Of a DNA stretch of 64,000 nucleotides, positions 18,318-27,515 are shown in pieces. The notes under the pieces are model-generated. The model was not told the origin of the DNA and made no database searches. It saw only the letters and a list, made by a program, of their open reading frames with translations. The first letter of the stretch is position 1; the number at the start of each line of letters is the position of its first letter. Origin of the DNA: Pseudomonadota bacterium. GTDB taxonomy: Bacteria > Myxococcota > Myxococcia > Myxococcales > Myxococcaceae. The position numbers were made by a program, and so were the translations under genes. The DNA lies in NCBI GenBank assembly GCA_023426545.1, contig JAFAAN010000043.1, positions 10,145 to 74,144 of the forward strand, read 5' to 3'.

Positions 18318-18441
18318 GCCACCTGCCAACCGAGGCGCTGTCGTGGCAGCCTCTCCCGCGAGGCATCACCCGAGCCCAGCTTGTAGACGGGCAGCCCAGT
18401 CCGGGGTTGGGATGTATCCCAGTGGTGACAGCCATGCTCAT

Positions 18442-18460
18442 CCCGCTTCGAAGAGGCGGG
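18442..18460 (+). terminator. Hairpin after the nuclease gene
   Basis: CCCGCTTC pairs with GAGGCGGG around GAA (8 bp, one wobble) and is followed by CTTTCCT. It lies 125 bp past the nuclease stop and before the kinase gene. Confidence 0.45.
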
Positions 18461-18526
18461 CTTTCCTGGCCGGGGGGGGCTGGTGATGGACAGGTCCACG
18501 CAATCACCGACCACGAAGGCGCTCGC

Positions 18527-20809
18527 ATGAGTCCGCACGCCCCGCCACCGCGCACGCTGCCGGACCTGCTGGATGTCCTCCGTGAGGACATCGCCCGTCG
18601 CTGGGTGGCGGGGGTGGGCTCCGCGCTCGGGGCGCTCGCGCCGCTGACGAGCGCGAACCCGGCGGGGCTCCGGCGGCTCATCGATGAGCTGGGGGCGCTG
18701 CTGCGGACCTGCCCCACGGAGGCCCGTCTGGCGAGGGCGCGCGCCCTGGGGCGGGAGCATGGGCGCGCGTGCTACCTGGCGGGCTTCAGCGTGGGGACGC
18801 TGGTGCTCAAGTATGGCGTGCTGCGCAGCGCCATCCTCGACAGCCTGGAGGCGGCGGGCTGGGCGCCCGAGCTGGCGGAGCTCCGCGCCCTGAGCCAGGT
18901 GGTGGAGGCGAACCTCGAAGGGGCGGTGGGACAGTCCTCGCTGGAGGACGAGCGCACCGCGCGCGCCTCGGGCGCATGGCTGAACGGGCTGCTCGACCAC
19001 GCGCCGACGGTCGTCTACGCCAAGGACACGGACGGCCGGTATCTCTACGTGAACCACGGCTTCGAGAAGGCGACCGGCCTGCTCCGGCGCGACGTGGTGG
19101 GCCGCACGGACTTCGACGTGTTCGGAGAGGAGGCCGCCAGGGTCCTCACGGAGAATGACCAGCGGGTGCTGGCCACCGGCGAGCAGCTCACCACCGACGA
19201 GTACGTGCCCCTCCCTGACGGGATGCGCGTCTTCCAGACCCTCAAGTTCCCCCTGCCGGACGCGCAGGGCCAGGTCATGGGGGTGTGTGGCTTCTCCACG
19301 GACTTCACCGAGGCGAAGCGGCTCGAGCGGGAGCGCGACGAGGCCCGTGAGCACCTGCGCCGCATCGTCGCCCAGCTGCCCGTCATCCTCTGGGCCACGG
19401 ACGCGCAGGGGGTCATCACCCTCTTCGAGGGCGAGCGGCTGCGCGCGCTGGGCCTGGAGCGCGGGCAGTACGTGGGCTGCTCCGCCTCCGACGTGTACCG
19501 GGACCGCCCGGACCTGCTCGCCGCCACGAGACGCGCGCAGCAGGGCCAGTCCTTCACCCTGGAGGTGGAGATGAACGGCGCCTGGTTCATGACGGGCGTG
19601 TCTCCCGTCATCGGTCCGGATGGCAAGGTCGTGAGCGTGGCGGGGGTGTCGCTGGACATCAGCGAGCGCCGCGTCGCCGAGGAGGTGCTGCGCCAGTCGG
19701 AGATGCGCTACCGGCTGGCCACGCTCGCGACCAGTGACGTCATCTACGACTGGGACCTCACCACGGGCGCCATCGAGTGGAGCGAGCTGGCCGCCACGCA
19801 GTTCCGGTTGCCCGCGGGGGCCACCGCGCTCGACATCGACGGATGGACCACGCGCATCCACCCGGACGACCGGGGACGGGTGGCCCGCGACATGAAACAC
19901 GTCTTCGATGAGGGGGCGGGGCACTGGATGGACGAGTACCGCTTCCTTCGGGGCGATGGCACCTGGGCCGTCATCGCGGACCGGGGGCAGGTGGTGCGCG
20001 ACGCGGAGGGCCGCGTGGTGCGGATGGTGGGCGCCATGCAGGACATCACGGAGCAGCGGGCCACGGAGCGGGAAGCCCGGCGGCGAGCCGAGTTCGAGCA
20101 GCTCCTCATCGGCATCGTCAGCCACGACCTGCGCAATCCGCTGTCCGCCATCCACATGTCCGCCGCCGCGATGTTGAGGCGGGAGGGCCTGGACGAGCGG
20201 CAGCGCAAGGGGCTCAGCCGCATCCTCTCCAGCGCGGAGCGCGCCACGCGCATGCTGCGGGACTTGCTCGACTTCACCCAGGCGCGCCTGGGGGGCGGCA
20301 TCCCCCTGGCGCCCCGGTGGGTGAACCTGCACGCGCTGACGCGGCACGTGGTGGACGAGGTCCGGCTCGCGCGGCCGGAGCGGAGGTTGGTGCACGAGTG
20401 CCGTGGGGATGGCCACGGCCTGTGGGACGCGGACCGGCTGGCACAGGTCATCACCAACCTGGTCAACAACGCGCTCAGCTACAGCCCGGAGCGCTGCGTG
20501 GTGCGGGTGCGCACGCGTGGGCTGCGTGACAGCGTGGTGCTGTCCGTCCACAACCAGGGAGAACCCATCGACCCGGAACAGCGTCTCCGCCTGTTCGAGC
20601 CCATGAAGCGCCCCGAGCGCAAGGGCTCGCGCGGTGGGCTCGGGCTCGGCCTCTTCATCGTGAAACACATTGTCGATGCGCACGGCGGTGTCGTCCGAGT
20701 TCACTCCACCGCTCGCAACGGAACGACGTTCACGGTTCGCCTGCCTCGTGGGACGCCGCCTGCTTCGCGGGACACCGTGGCTCTTGCTCCAGGGGGCCAG
20801 CCCGGCTAG
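18527..20809 (+). CDS. Soluble PAS-domain sensor histidine kinase
   Basis: 760 aa with no membrane segments. An N-terminal helical region (about 1-145) may be a sensor domain of the RsbRD type. Three PAS domains follow (about 150-275, 285-390, 395-525; YAKDTDGRYLYVNHGFEKATG, ILWATDAQGVITLFEG, and a PAS3-like segment ending MQDITEQRA). The HisKA box is VSHDLRNPLSAIHMSA with phospho-acceptor His533. The HATPase has QVITNLVNNALSYS and GGLGLGLFIVKHIVDAHGG. The G1 box is altered: HNQGEPID in place of DNGxGI. No response regulator gene is adjacent, so it is an orphan kinase. ATG at 18527 has GAAGG upstream. Confidence 0.88.
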   Translation: MSPHAPPPRTLPDLLDVLREDIARRWVAGVGSALGALAPLTSANPAGLRRLIDELGALLRTCPTEARLARARALGREHGRACYLAGFSVGTLVLKYGVLRSAILDSLEAAGWAPELAELRALSQVVEANLEGAVGQSSLEDERTARASGAWLNGLLDHAPTVVYAKDTDGRYLYVNHGFEKATGLLRRDVVGRTDFDVFGEEAARVLTENDQRVLATGEQLTTDEYVPLPDGMRVFQTLKFPLPDAQGQVMGVCGFSTDFTEAKRLERERDEAREHLRRIVAQLPVILWATDAQGVITLFEGERLRALGLERGQYVGCSASDVYRDRPDLLAATRRAQQGQSFTLEVEMNGAWFMTGVSPVIGPDGKVVSVAGVSLDISERRVAEEVLRQSEMRYRLATLATSDVIYDWDLTTGAIEWSELAATQFRLPAGATALDIDGWTTRIHPDDRGRVARDMKHVFDEGAGHWMDEYRFLRGDGTWAVIADRGQVVRDAEGRVVRMVGAMQDITEQRATEREARRRAEFEQLLIGIVSHDLRNPLSAIHMSAAAMLRREGLDERQRKGLSRILSSAERATRMLRDLLDFTQARLGGGIPLAPRWVNLHALTRHVVDEVRLARPERRLVHECRGDGHGLWDADRLAQVITNLVNNALSYSPERCVVRVRTRGLRDSVVLSVHNQGEPIDPEQRLRLFEPMKRPERKGSRGGLGLGLFIVKHIVDAHGGVVRVHSTARNGTTFTVRLPRGTPPASRDTVALAPGGQPG

Positions 20810-20848
20810 CACTGGGTCCGCGGTGACACGTTTTCCCTGGAGGGTTTC

Positions 20849-21682
20849 ATGAAGAAGGTCCTCATCGGACTGGGCATCGGCTGCGGTGTCTTCATCCTGG
20901 CGGGCATCGGTTTGATGCTGGCGGGTGGCATCTGGGCCAAGAACAAGTTTGGCGGCAGCATCGAAGCCGTACAGAAGATCAAGGCGCAGGAGGATGAGCT
21001 GCAGCAGCTCAACGCGGGCAGCCCCTTCACGCCGCCGCCGGAGGGGCAGGTGCTGCCGCTGGAAGAGAAGCGGCTGCTGGCCTACCTGTCGGTGCGCGAG
21101 GCCGCGCTGCCGGCCTTCAAGGCCTTCGAGGCGAAGTCGCAGGAGTTCGAGGCGAAGCACCAGGGCGACGGCGCCGAGAAGCCCGGCTTCAACGCGGCCG
21201 TGGACGCCGCGAACATGTTCATGACGCTGATGGTGGACGTGCGGACGGCGTACATCGCCGCGCTCAAGGAGCAGGGCATGTCGCCCGCCGAGTTCCAGAA
21301 CATCACCACCACCGTCTACGCCTCCATGGTGGCCGACAGCACGGACCAGATTCGCGCCATGGCCGAGCAGGGCCGGAAGATGATGGCCACGCAGCTGGCC
21401 GAGGTGGACAAGCGCCTGGCGGGCGGCTCGCTCAGCGATGAGGAGCGCGCGCAGCTGGAGGAGTCCCGGGCGCAGCTCCAGGAGACGCTGGACTCGATTG
21501 AGGAGAGCAGCGCCAACGACGACTCCGAGCCGCTGTCCGAGGCGTCCAAGAAGGCGGCCGCCGCCAACGTGGAGCTGCTGAAGAAGCACAAGGACCGCGT
21601 GGAGCTGGTGGCCAACGTGGCCTTCGACGGCTTCGTGCTGGGCGGCGCGGGCGCCGACGGTCAGGCCGCGGACCTGGACTGA
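20849..21682 (+). CDS. Membrane-anchored coiled-coil protein of unknown function
   Basis: 277 aa. One strongly hydrophobic, glycine-rich N-terminal helix (about 4-30) is followed by a soluble, charged, mostly helical region. Residues about 165-215 (AEVDKRLAGGSLSDEERAQL..., ESRAQLQETLDSIEES) look like a coiled coil. The C-terminus is glycine- and acid-rich. The ATG is preceded by GGAGGG. I do not recognise the family. It converges on terC with 30 bp between the stops. Confidence 0.7.
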   Translation: MKKVLIGLGIGCGVFILAGIGLMLAGGIWAKNKFGGSIEAVQKIKAQEDELQQLNAGSPFTPPPEGQVLPLEEKRLLAYLSVREAALPAFKAFEAKSQEFEAKHQGDGAEKPGFNAAVDAANMFMTLMVDVRTAYIAALKEQGMSPAEFQNITTTVYASMVADSTDQIRAMAEQGRKMMATQLAEVDKRLAGGSLSDEERAQLEESRAQLQETLDSIEESSANDDSEPLSEASKKAAAANVELLKKHKDRVELVANVAFDGFVLGGAGADGQAADLD

Positions 21683-21712
21683 GCTGTTTCGAAGTGCCCG
21701 GAGACTCCCGGC

Positions 21713-22672
21713 TCACGCCTCCCGTTCCCGGGGGCGGCGGGCCGGGACATCTCCGCCGCGCGCCTCCCGTCGCCGTGCCCGCTGGCTGGCCCACACCGCC
21801 GCGGTGATGAGCGCGACGATGACGAGCACGGACGCGATGGGCGGGATGTGGAGCCACGGCTCCAGGACCATCTTCAGTCCGGCGAAAGCCAGCACGCCCG
21901 CCAGCCCGTAGTGCAGGTAGCGCATCTTGCCCACGGCGCCCGAGAGCACCAGGTAGAGCGCGCGCAGCCCCAGGATGGCGAAGGCGTTGGCGCTGTAGAG
22001 CACGAAGGTCTGGTTGGTGATGGCGAAGGCCGCGGGCACCGAGTCCACCGCGAAGACGATGTCCGTCAGCTCCAGGCCCAGCAGGGCCAGCAGCAGCGGC
22101 GTGGCCACGCGCCGTCCGTTCGCGAGCCGGACGATGAAGGACTTGCCGTGCAGCTCGGGCGTCACCGGCAGGCGTCTGGCGAGCCAGCGGACCGCCTTGT
22201 TGTCGGACTGCTGGGCGGGGTCCTCGCGCAGCACGCGCCAGGCGGTGACGAGCAGGATGGCGCCGAAGACGTAGGACACCCAGCCCCAGCGCTCCATCGC
22301 CGCCGCGCCCAGGAAGATGAAGAGGGCGCGGAAGACGAGCGCCCCGAAGATGCCCAGGAACAGCACGTGGTGCTGCAGGCGCGAGGGGACGGCCAGGCCG
22401 CGGAAGATGACGAGGAAGACGAAGACGTTGTCGAGACTGAGGCTCTTCTCGATGAAGTACGCCGCCAGGTATTCCTGGCCGGCTCGGGGCCCCAGCACGT
22501 GCCAGACGAGGACGTCGAAGAGCAGGCCCGTGGTAATCCAGATGCCGCTCCAGACGAGGGCGGAGCGGTGGGACTCGCCGTGCCGACCACGATGGGCGAG
22601 CAGGTCCACCGCGAGCAGCACCAGCACCGCGGCCCAGAAGGCCAGCCACATCAATGGCGGCACGTTTGGCAT
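21713..22672 (-). CDS. TerC/Alx-family integral membrane protein
   Basis: 319 aa with about nine transmembrane helices. It carries the family signatures EKSLSLDNVFVF (about 74-85) and LELTDIVFAVDSVPAAFAIT (about 190-209), whose acidic residues in membrane helices are conserved. The family is linked to manganese/metal efflux and metalation of exported proteins, and to tellurite resistance. The C-terminus is a basic cytoplasmic tail. The ribosome site is weak. I looked upstream for the manganese riboswitch often found with alx genes and did not find its conserved core. It lies 152 bp downstream of the tonB-like gene on the same strand. Confidence 0.88.
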   Translation of the reverse strand: MPNVPPLMWLAFWAAVLVLLAVDLLAHRGRHGESHRSALVWSGIWITTGLLFDVLVWHVLGPRAGQEYLAAYFIEKSLSLDNVFVFLVIFRGLAVPSRLQHHVLFLGIFGALVFRALFIFLGAAAMERWGWVSYVFGAILLVTAWRVLREDPAQQSDNKAVRWLARRLPVTPELHGKSFIVRLANGRRVATPLLLALLGLELTDIVFAVDSVPAAFAITNQTFVLYSANAFAILGLRALYLVLSGAVGKMRYLHYGLAGVLAFAGLKMVLEPWLHIPPIASVLVIVALITAAVWASQRARRREARGGDVPARRPREREA

Positions 22673-22824
22673 GGCGGGGTCAACCTATGCATGCCTCCGG
22701 GCGAGCGTTTCCGGCCGGGCGTCACGCTGCGCATGCCTCGGGTTACGCCGGGGCGGCGGCGGGGCCCTCGCTCGGCTCCTTCCTCTCCCCACGGGGGCGC
22801 GCAGGAGGGCCCGCGGGGCGTCGC

Positions 22825-23691
22825 TCATTCCAGGTGGTAGTTGAACGGCAACTCGATGGTGAGCTTGCCTCCGAGCGCCGGAGGCGGCGGTGGGAAGGGC
22901 GCGGCGCGCCGTACCGCGTCTTGCGCGGCCTCGCACAGCACCGGGTGGGGGCAGTGCCCCACCACGCTCAGCCCCACCAGCTGGCCCTGTACGCCCACGG
23001 AGATGCGCAGCACGAGCTGGCCCTCGATGCCCGCCATCCGGGCCTGATGGGGGTAGGGGAGGTCCTCGAAGCGGTCGCGGAACATCTGCTCGAAGTCGCG
23101 CCGCTCCTCCTCGGTCTGGGTATCGGGGGGCGGCACGGGCGGCGCTTCGATGAGCAGGCCGGCGACTCCAGGCCCCAGCGAGCGCTGCGTGATGCCATCC
23201 ACGGCGCGGCTGGCGAGGCTCCCCTGGCGGCCTGTCGCGATGCTGGCCGGCGGCGCGACTGACAGCGGCTCGGACGGCGCGGACTCGGACGCCACGGGTT
23301 CGGACGCCGCGGGCTCGGAAGGGCCGCGGGGTGGGGAGGGCGTGGGCTCGCGAACGGGCTTCGGCGCGCGCAGGGGCCTGGTCCTGCGCGCGGCGCGAGG
23401 TCTCGGCGGCTCGGGCGGAGACACGGTGGAGGCGCCAGCAGGTGGTGAGGCGGGTGGGGCCGTCAGCCGGAGCACGAGGACCTCACCTTGCGTGGCCTCG
23501 CCCTCCATGCGGCGTGGCACGCCATGCCAGAGCGACGCCACGCCGAGGAGCGCGGCGGCGTGGAGCATGAGGACGACGAGCACCAGCCCCACGACACGCC
23601 GCGGGCTTCGGCCGGGCGCCCTGTGGGAGCGGAGGACGGAGGCGAACAGCGCCGCTTCCGGCGCGCGGTCCTTCGCTCCAGCATCCGCCAT
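22825..23691 (-). CDS. TonB-family energy-transducing protein
   Basis: 288 aa. An N-terminal cytoplasmic stretch is followed by a single membrane anchor (about 33-55, VVGLVLVVLMLHAAALLGVAS). A long Pro/Ser/Glu-rich periplasmic spacer follows (about 75-175, with repeated SEP(A/V)ASE units), then a TonB C-terminal domain (about 205-288, LPYPHQARMAGIEGQLVLRISV...G). TonB couples the inner-membrane proton gradient to outer-membrane transporters via ExbBD. No exbBD genes are adjacent. The start at 23691 has a strong GGAGGGGGG site; the spacer repeats are visible in the DNA as well. Confidence 0.85.
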   Translation of the reverse strand: MADAGAKDRAPEAALFASVLRSHRAPGRSPRRVVGLVLVVLMLHAAALLGVASLWHGVPRRMEGEATQGEVLVLRLTAPPASPPAGASTVSPPEPPRPRAARRTRPLRAPKPVREPTPSPPRGPSEPAASEPVASESAPSEPLSVAPPASIATGRQGSLASRAVDGITQRSLGPGVAGLLIEAPPVPPPDTQTEEERRDFEQMFRDRFEDLPYPHQARMAGIEGQLVLRISVGVQGQLVGLSVVGHCPHPVLCEAAQDAVRRAAPFPPPPPALGGKLTIELPFNYHLE

Positions 23692-23814
23692 GGTGCCCCC
23701 CTCCACGTCGCGCCCACCCGTGGGGGTAGTGGCGCGCCGTGCGGGCGTGAAGCGGATGGGCACCCCGGGCGTGTGTGGCGGTTTCCATTCCGCCCGGAGG
23801 GTGTTGGCGGGCCT

Positions 23815-24429
23815 TCAGTGCGAGGGCACCGGGGGGCGGGCTTTCCGGAAGACCACGGTGAGGTTGTTGCTGGGCATGTCCACCACGCGCTCGCGCTCCA
23901 GGCCGTGGAGCGCGGCCTCGGCGGTGACGGCCTCCAGCGTCCTCACGCCCCAGGCCGGGTTCCGGGCGCGGAGGGACGCGTCGAACTCGAGGTTGCTGGG
24001 AGCGGTCTCCCGGCCCTCGACGAAGTAGGGGCCGTACATGACGAGCAGTCCGCCAGGGGGGAGCACCCGGCCGGCGCCGCGCATCAGCCCCTGGCAGGCC
24101 GCCCAGGGGCTGATGTGAATCATGTTCACGTTGAGGAGGACGTCCGCGCTCAACTCCGGCCAGGGCTCCGCGCTCGCGTCGAGCCTGCGCGGGGGCAGCA
24201 GGTTGGGCAGGGCTTCCGCCTCACGCCATGCCTCGATGCTCTCCAGCGCGTCGGCGTCCATGTCGGTGGGCTGCCACGTGAGGAGTGGCAGCGCGCGGGC
24301 GAACCAGACCGCGTGCTGACCGGTGCCGCTGGCGACCTCCAGCACGGTGCCGGAGGCGGGGAGGACCTCGCGAAGGACGGCGAGCAGGGGCTCGCGGTTG
24401 CGTTCCGTGGCCGGGGCGTGTCGCTTCAT
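23815..24429 (-). CDS. DUF938 SAM-dependent methyltransferase
   Basis: 204 aa. It opens with KRHAPATERNREPLLAVL, the DUF938 signature. The SAM-binding motif I is VLEVASGTGQHAVWFA (about 29-44), followed by WQPTDMD and later NLEFDASLRARNPAWGVR and VVDMPSNNLTVVFRK, all typical of this family. It is cytoplasmic; the substrate is not known. The start at 24429 gives the family N-terminus. It is upstream of and codirectional with tonB but separated by 123 bp. Confidence 0.85.
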   Translation of the reverse strand: MKRHAPATERNREPLLAVLREVLPASGTVLEVASGTGQHAVWFARALPLLTWQPTDMDADALESIEAWREAEALPNLLPPRRLDASAEPWPELSADVLLNVNMIHISPWAACQGLMRGAGRVLPPGGLLVMYGPYFVEGRETAPSNLEFDASLRARNPAWGVRTLEAVTAEAALHGLERERVVDMPSNNLTVVFRKARPPVPSH

Positions 24430-24994
24430 GCCCCGGGTTTCGCACACCCACGACGGTCCGCGCGAGCATCGGCGCACGGGGAGCGCGGCGCGCACGCGCT
24501 GGAGCCATGGACGGCGGGGCAAGGGGCCTGCAGAGAGCCCGTCCGATCCAGGATTGGCCCTGGAAGCGGGCGGACGGAGCGGGGCGTGGACCTGCCGCCC
24601 TGACTCCGCGTCCTGGCCTGGGGGCACCGGACGTTCTCGCCGGGCCCGTGTGTTTTCCACCCGGCAATTCCCCACCCCCGGGGCCGGACATGGGGGCCGC
24701 CCCGGGGTGGCCCCCCAGGGGTACATTGGGGGCATGGTTCCACGGCAGGTGGACGGCCCTGGCGTTATCTCTGGCGTTACCGCCGTCCAAAGAGGAAAGT
24801 CCACCCACGGCTCCCCTTCCTACCGGACGAGCGGGCACTGGGATGCACTCCTGTGTCCGCGGGTTACACTGCCAGACGTGAGTCCCAAGCAGGGTGGGGC
24901 GCTTCACATGTGTGTACGGTCCCTTGTAGTCGCGGACCTGCCTGCCACACCTTTGGGTGGGCGGGCCTGAAACCCAATTCGGAGGAGAGTCACC
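24430..24994. other. 565-bp gap between the divergent methyltransferase and infC genes
   Basis: No gene is supported here; the open frames are GC-skewed shadows. It should hold both promoters and a long infC leader. A 9-bp direct repeat, CTGGCGTTA, occurs at 24759 and 24771. GAGGAAAGTCC at 24792 recalls the RNase P core but the rest of that RNA is absent. A purine-rich GGAGGAG at 24981 is the infC ribosome site. Confidence 0.4.
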
Positions 24995-25708
<714 letters not shown>

Positions 25709-25709
25709 A

Positions 25710-25760
25710 AGAGGTGCCGGCACGCGGTGGGTCTGCTCCCCCACCGCGTGTGGCGCCTCT
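25710..25760 (+). terminator. Long hairpin terminator after infC
   Basis: CACGCGGTGGG (25721-25731) pairs exactly with CCCACCGCGTG (25740-25750), and the flanking AGAGGTGCC pairs with GGCGCCTCT with one wobble, making a stem of about 20 bp broken by a small internal bulge. It begins just after the stop codon. Confidence 0.75.
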
Positions 25761-25959
25761 CAGATGTTGGGAATCAAAGGCTTGTGGCTGGCACACCACG
25801 GGTGGGCGGCCAGGCGTGGCTTTCCACCCGCACGTATTGACCGAATCACCGGGGTTTGTGCGTCCAGGAGGGTGGCAGGCGACTTGAAAAGGAGGGCAGT
25901 GCTGCCGCAGTCTGTCCGCCCGCGAACGCTCGCGGACCTCCTTTGCTCAAGGACGCGTG

Positions 25960-26853
25960 ATGCTGCCTGTCCTCCTCGCCGTGCTGCTGGCGCAGTCGCC
26001 CGCGGCCCAAGCCAATCCCCGTCAGCAGGGCGTGCCCATTGGCAAGGGCAAGACGATGCCCGTGGTCCGCCTGTCCGCGCCATCGGGGGGTTGGACGGTG
26101 GACCGGATGGTGCTCATCGAGGGCACCATCAGCGACGCCACCATCGACCCGGTGGTGGTGTCCATCAACGGCGACCGCTACCTGATGCGCACGTACAACG
26201 GGCGCTTCAGCCGCAAGTTCCCCGCGGCCAGCGGAAAGAACGTCGTCACGGTGATGGCCACCAATCAGGCCGGCACCGCGCGCGCGCAGGCCACCAGCTA
26301 CGCCCAGATTCCGCCGGTGCCCTTCAAGGTGGTCCTCACCAGCGACACCGACGGCGTCTACACCGACCTGCACATCTACGAGCCCACCGACGCCAGCACC
26401 CAGGGGGACGTGCTCGACCTGCGGAAGATGGCGCACGTCTATTGGGCGGACACGGCGAGCCCCTCGGGCGGCACCTTCTTCCTCAACTCGCAGGGCGGTG
26501 ACTTCGACCAGCCCGCCTACGGCCCCTATCTCTACATCCACCGCGCGCCGCCCAAGGGCGTGTACCTGGTGGCCACCAACTACTGGCCCAGCGGCGACAA
26601 GGCCCACACCGTGGCCACGCTCAACCTGGCCCTCTTCGACGGGACGCCCAACGAGGTGCGCCGCATGGTGCGCGTCCCCCTGGCCACGCCGGGCACCACC
26701 CGCGTGCTGGCCTGGGTGAACATGCTGGGGAACGGACAGGCCGAGGTGTACGTGCCGTCCCAGGACCCGCGTCCCCAGCACGCCGCCTGGCCGAAGAACC
26801 TGGACGAGGCCCTCAAGGAGCTCCAGACGAATGGGGATGGTGGCGGGTACTGA
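25960..26853 (+). CDS. yfaP: DUF2135 secreted protein (YfaP/MagA-like), first gene of the alpha-2-macroglobulin operon
   Basis: 297 aa. A signal peptide ends at AQA or AQAN near residue 18. A beta-sandwich segment (about 35-115, VRLSAPSGGWTVDRMVLIEGTI...) precedes the DUF2135 core: VLTSDTDGVYTDLHIYEPT, FFLNSQGGDFDQPAYGPYLYIHRAPPKGVYLV. In E. coli (yfaP) and Pseudomonas (magA) the same domain is encoded beside a bacterial alpha-2-macroglobulin. It is predicted periplasmic; its biochemical role is not established. AAGGA precedes the ATG at 25960 (a GTG three bases earlier is possible). The gene sits 29 bp before the DUF1175 gene. Confidence 0.85.
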   Translation: MLPVLLAVLLAQSPAAQANPRQQGVPIGKGKTMPVVRLSAPSGGWTVDRMVLIEGTISDATIDPVVVSINGDRYLMRTYNGRFSRKFPAASGKNVVTVMATNQAGTARAQATSYAQIPPVPFKVVLTSDTDGVYTDLHIYEPTDASTQGDVLDLRKMAHVYWADTASPSGGTFFLNSQGGDFDQPAYGPYLYIHRAPPKGVYLVATNYWPSGDKAHTVATLNLALFDGTPNEVRRMVRVPLATPGTTRVLAWVNMLGNGQAEVYVPSQDPRPQHAAWPKNLDEALKELQTNGDGGGY

Positions 26854-26882
26854 CGCCGCCGTCCTCCGGAGCTCCTTCCTCC

Positions 26883-27515
26883 ATGCGCGTCCTCCCCTTG
26901 CTCCTGCTCCTCCACGCGTCCGCCGACGCGCGGCCCCCCGCGTCCGCGCCGTCCCAGGTGCGGAGCGCGGCGGAGGCGCCCACGCCCGAGTCGCGCGAGG
27001 TGCTGCTCCGGCGTCTGGTGGCGCGAGTCGCGCTGGCGCAGGTGCGTCAGCAGGACGCCGCGTGGCACCCGGACCAGCGCGACTGCGCGGGCCTCATCCG
27101 CTTCGCCTTCCGGGCCGCGTACAAGCAGGTGGCCCCCGAGCGCTTGTCCACGCCGCTGTGGCGTGATGGCCGGGGCCAGCCGTCGGACTTCGCGGACGCG
27201 GAGGTGCTCCTCCAACAGAGCTTCCAGCTCCTGGGCCGCGACGACGCCACGCGCGAGTCGCTGCGCACCGGTGACGTGCTCGCCTTCCGCCAGGAGCAGG
27301 ACGCCGGCCCCATCTTCCACCTGATGCTGGTGGTGCGCCCGGAGGACCGGGCCCACGCGCCTTCGCGCGTCGTGTACCACCCGGGAGAGAAGGGCGCCGC
27401 GGTGCGCACCGGCGTCCTCCACAACCTGGCCACCGAGGCGCCGCTGGAGTGGCGCCCGGTGCCGCAGAACGCTTCCTTCCTCGGCTTCTTCCGTTTCAAG
27501 GAGTGGATGTCATGA
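26883..27515 (+). CDS. yfaT: DUF1175 secreted protein (YfaT/MagE-like) with an NlpC/P60-like Cys/His pair
   Basis: 210 aa. A short signal sequence (LLLLLHASADA) leads into a mature domain with QRDCAGLIRFAFRAAY (Cys68), GPIFHLMLVV (His146) and VVYHPGEKGAAVRTG. The DCxGL...H layout is that of NlpC/P60 cysteine peptidases, which cut cell-wall peptides. DUF1175 partners the alpha-2-macroglobulin genes of the yfa and mag clusters. It is predicted periplasmic. It ends FRFKEWMS and its stop overlaps the next ATG (ATGA), so translation is coupled. Confidence 0.85.
   Translation: MRVLPLLLLLHASADARPPASAPSQVRSAAEAPTPESREVLLRRLVARVALAQVRQQDAAWHPDQRDCAGLIRFAFRAAYKQVAPERLSTPLWRDGRGQPSDFADAEVLLQQSFQLLGRDDATRESLRTGDVLAFRQEQDAGPIFHLMLVVRPEDRAHAPSRVVYHPGEKGAAVRTGVLHNLATEAPLEWRPVPQNASFLGFFRFKEWMS

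Noticed and set aside
18134..21589. A 1151-codon open frame on the minus strand
   Set aside because: It is antisense to the PAS kinase and neighbours, has repetitive His/Arg/Leu/Val/Gln composition and no domain. Long antisense frames are expected at this GC content.
22673..22824. Possible manganese (yybP-ykoY) riboswitch before the TerC gene
   Set aside because: A GGGGAG string is present on the transcribed strand, but the paired core with the GCAAGACC-type loop was not found.
23230..23330. Short tandem repeat in the DNA of the TonB gene
   Set aside because: It codes for the SEP(A/V)ASE spacer repeats of TonB, an expected low-complexity periplasmic linker.
24792..24802. GAGGAAAGTCC, the RNase P RNA core string, upstream of infC
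   Set aside because: The rest of the RNA (further conserved regions and length of about 350 nt) is not present before infC; probably chance.
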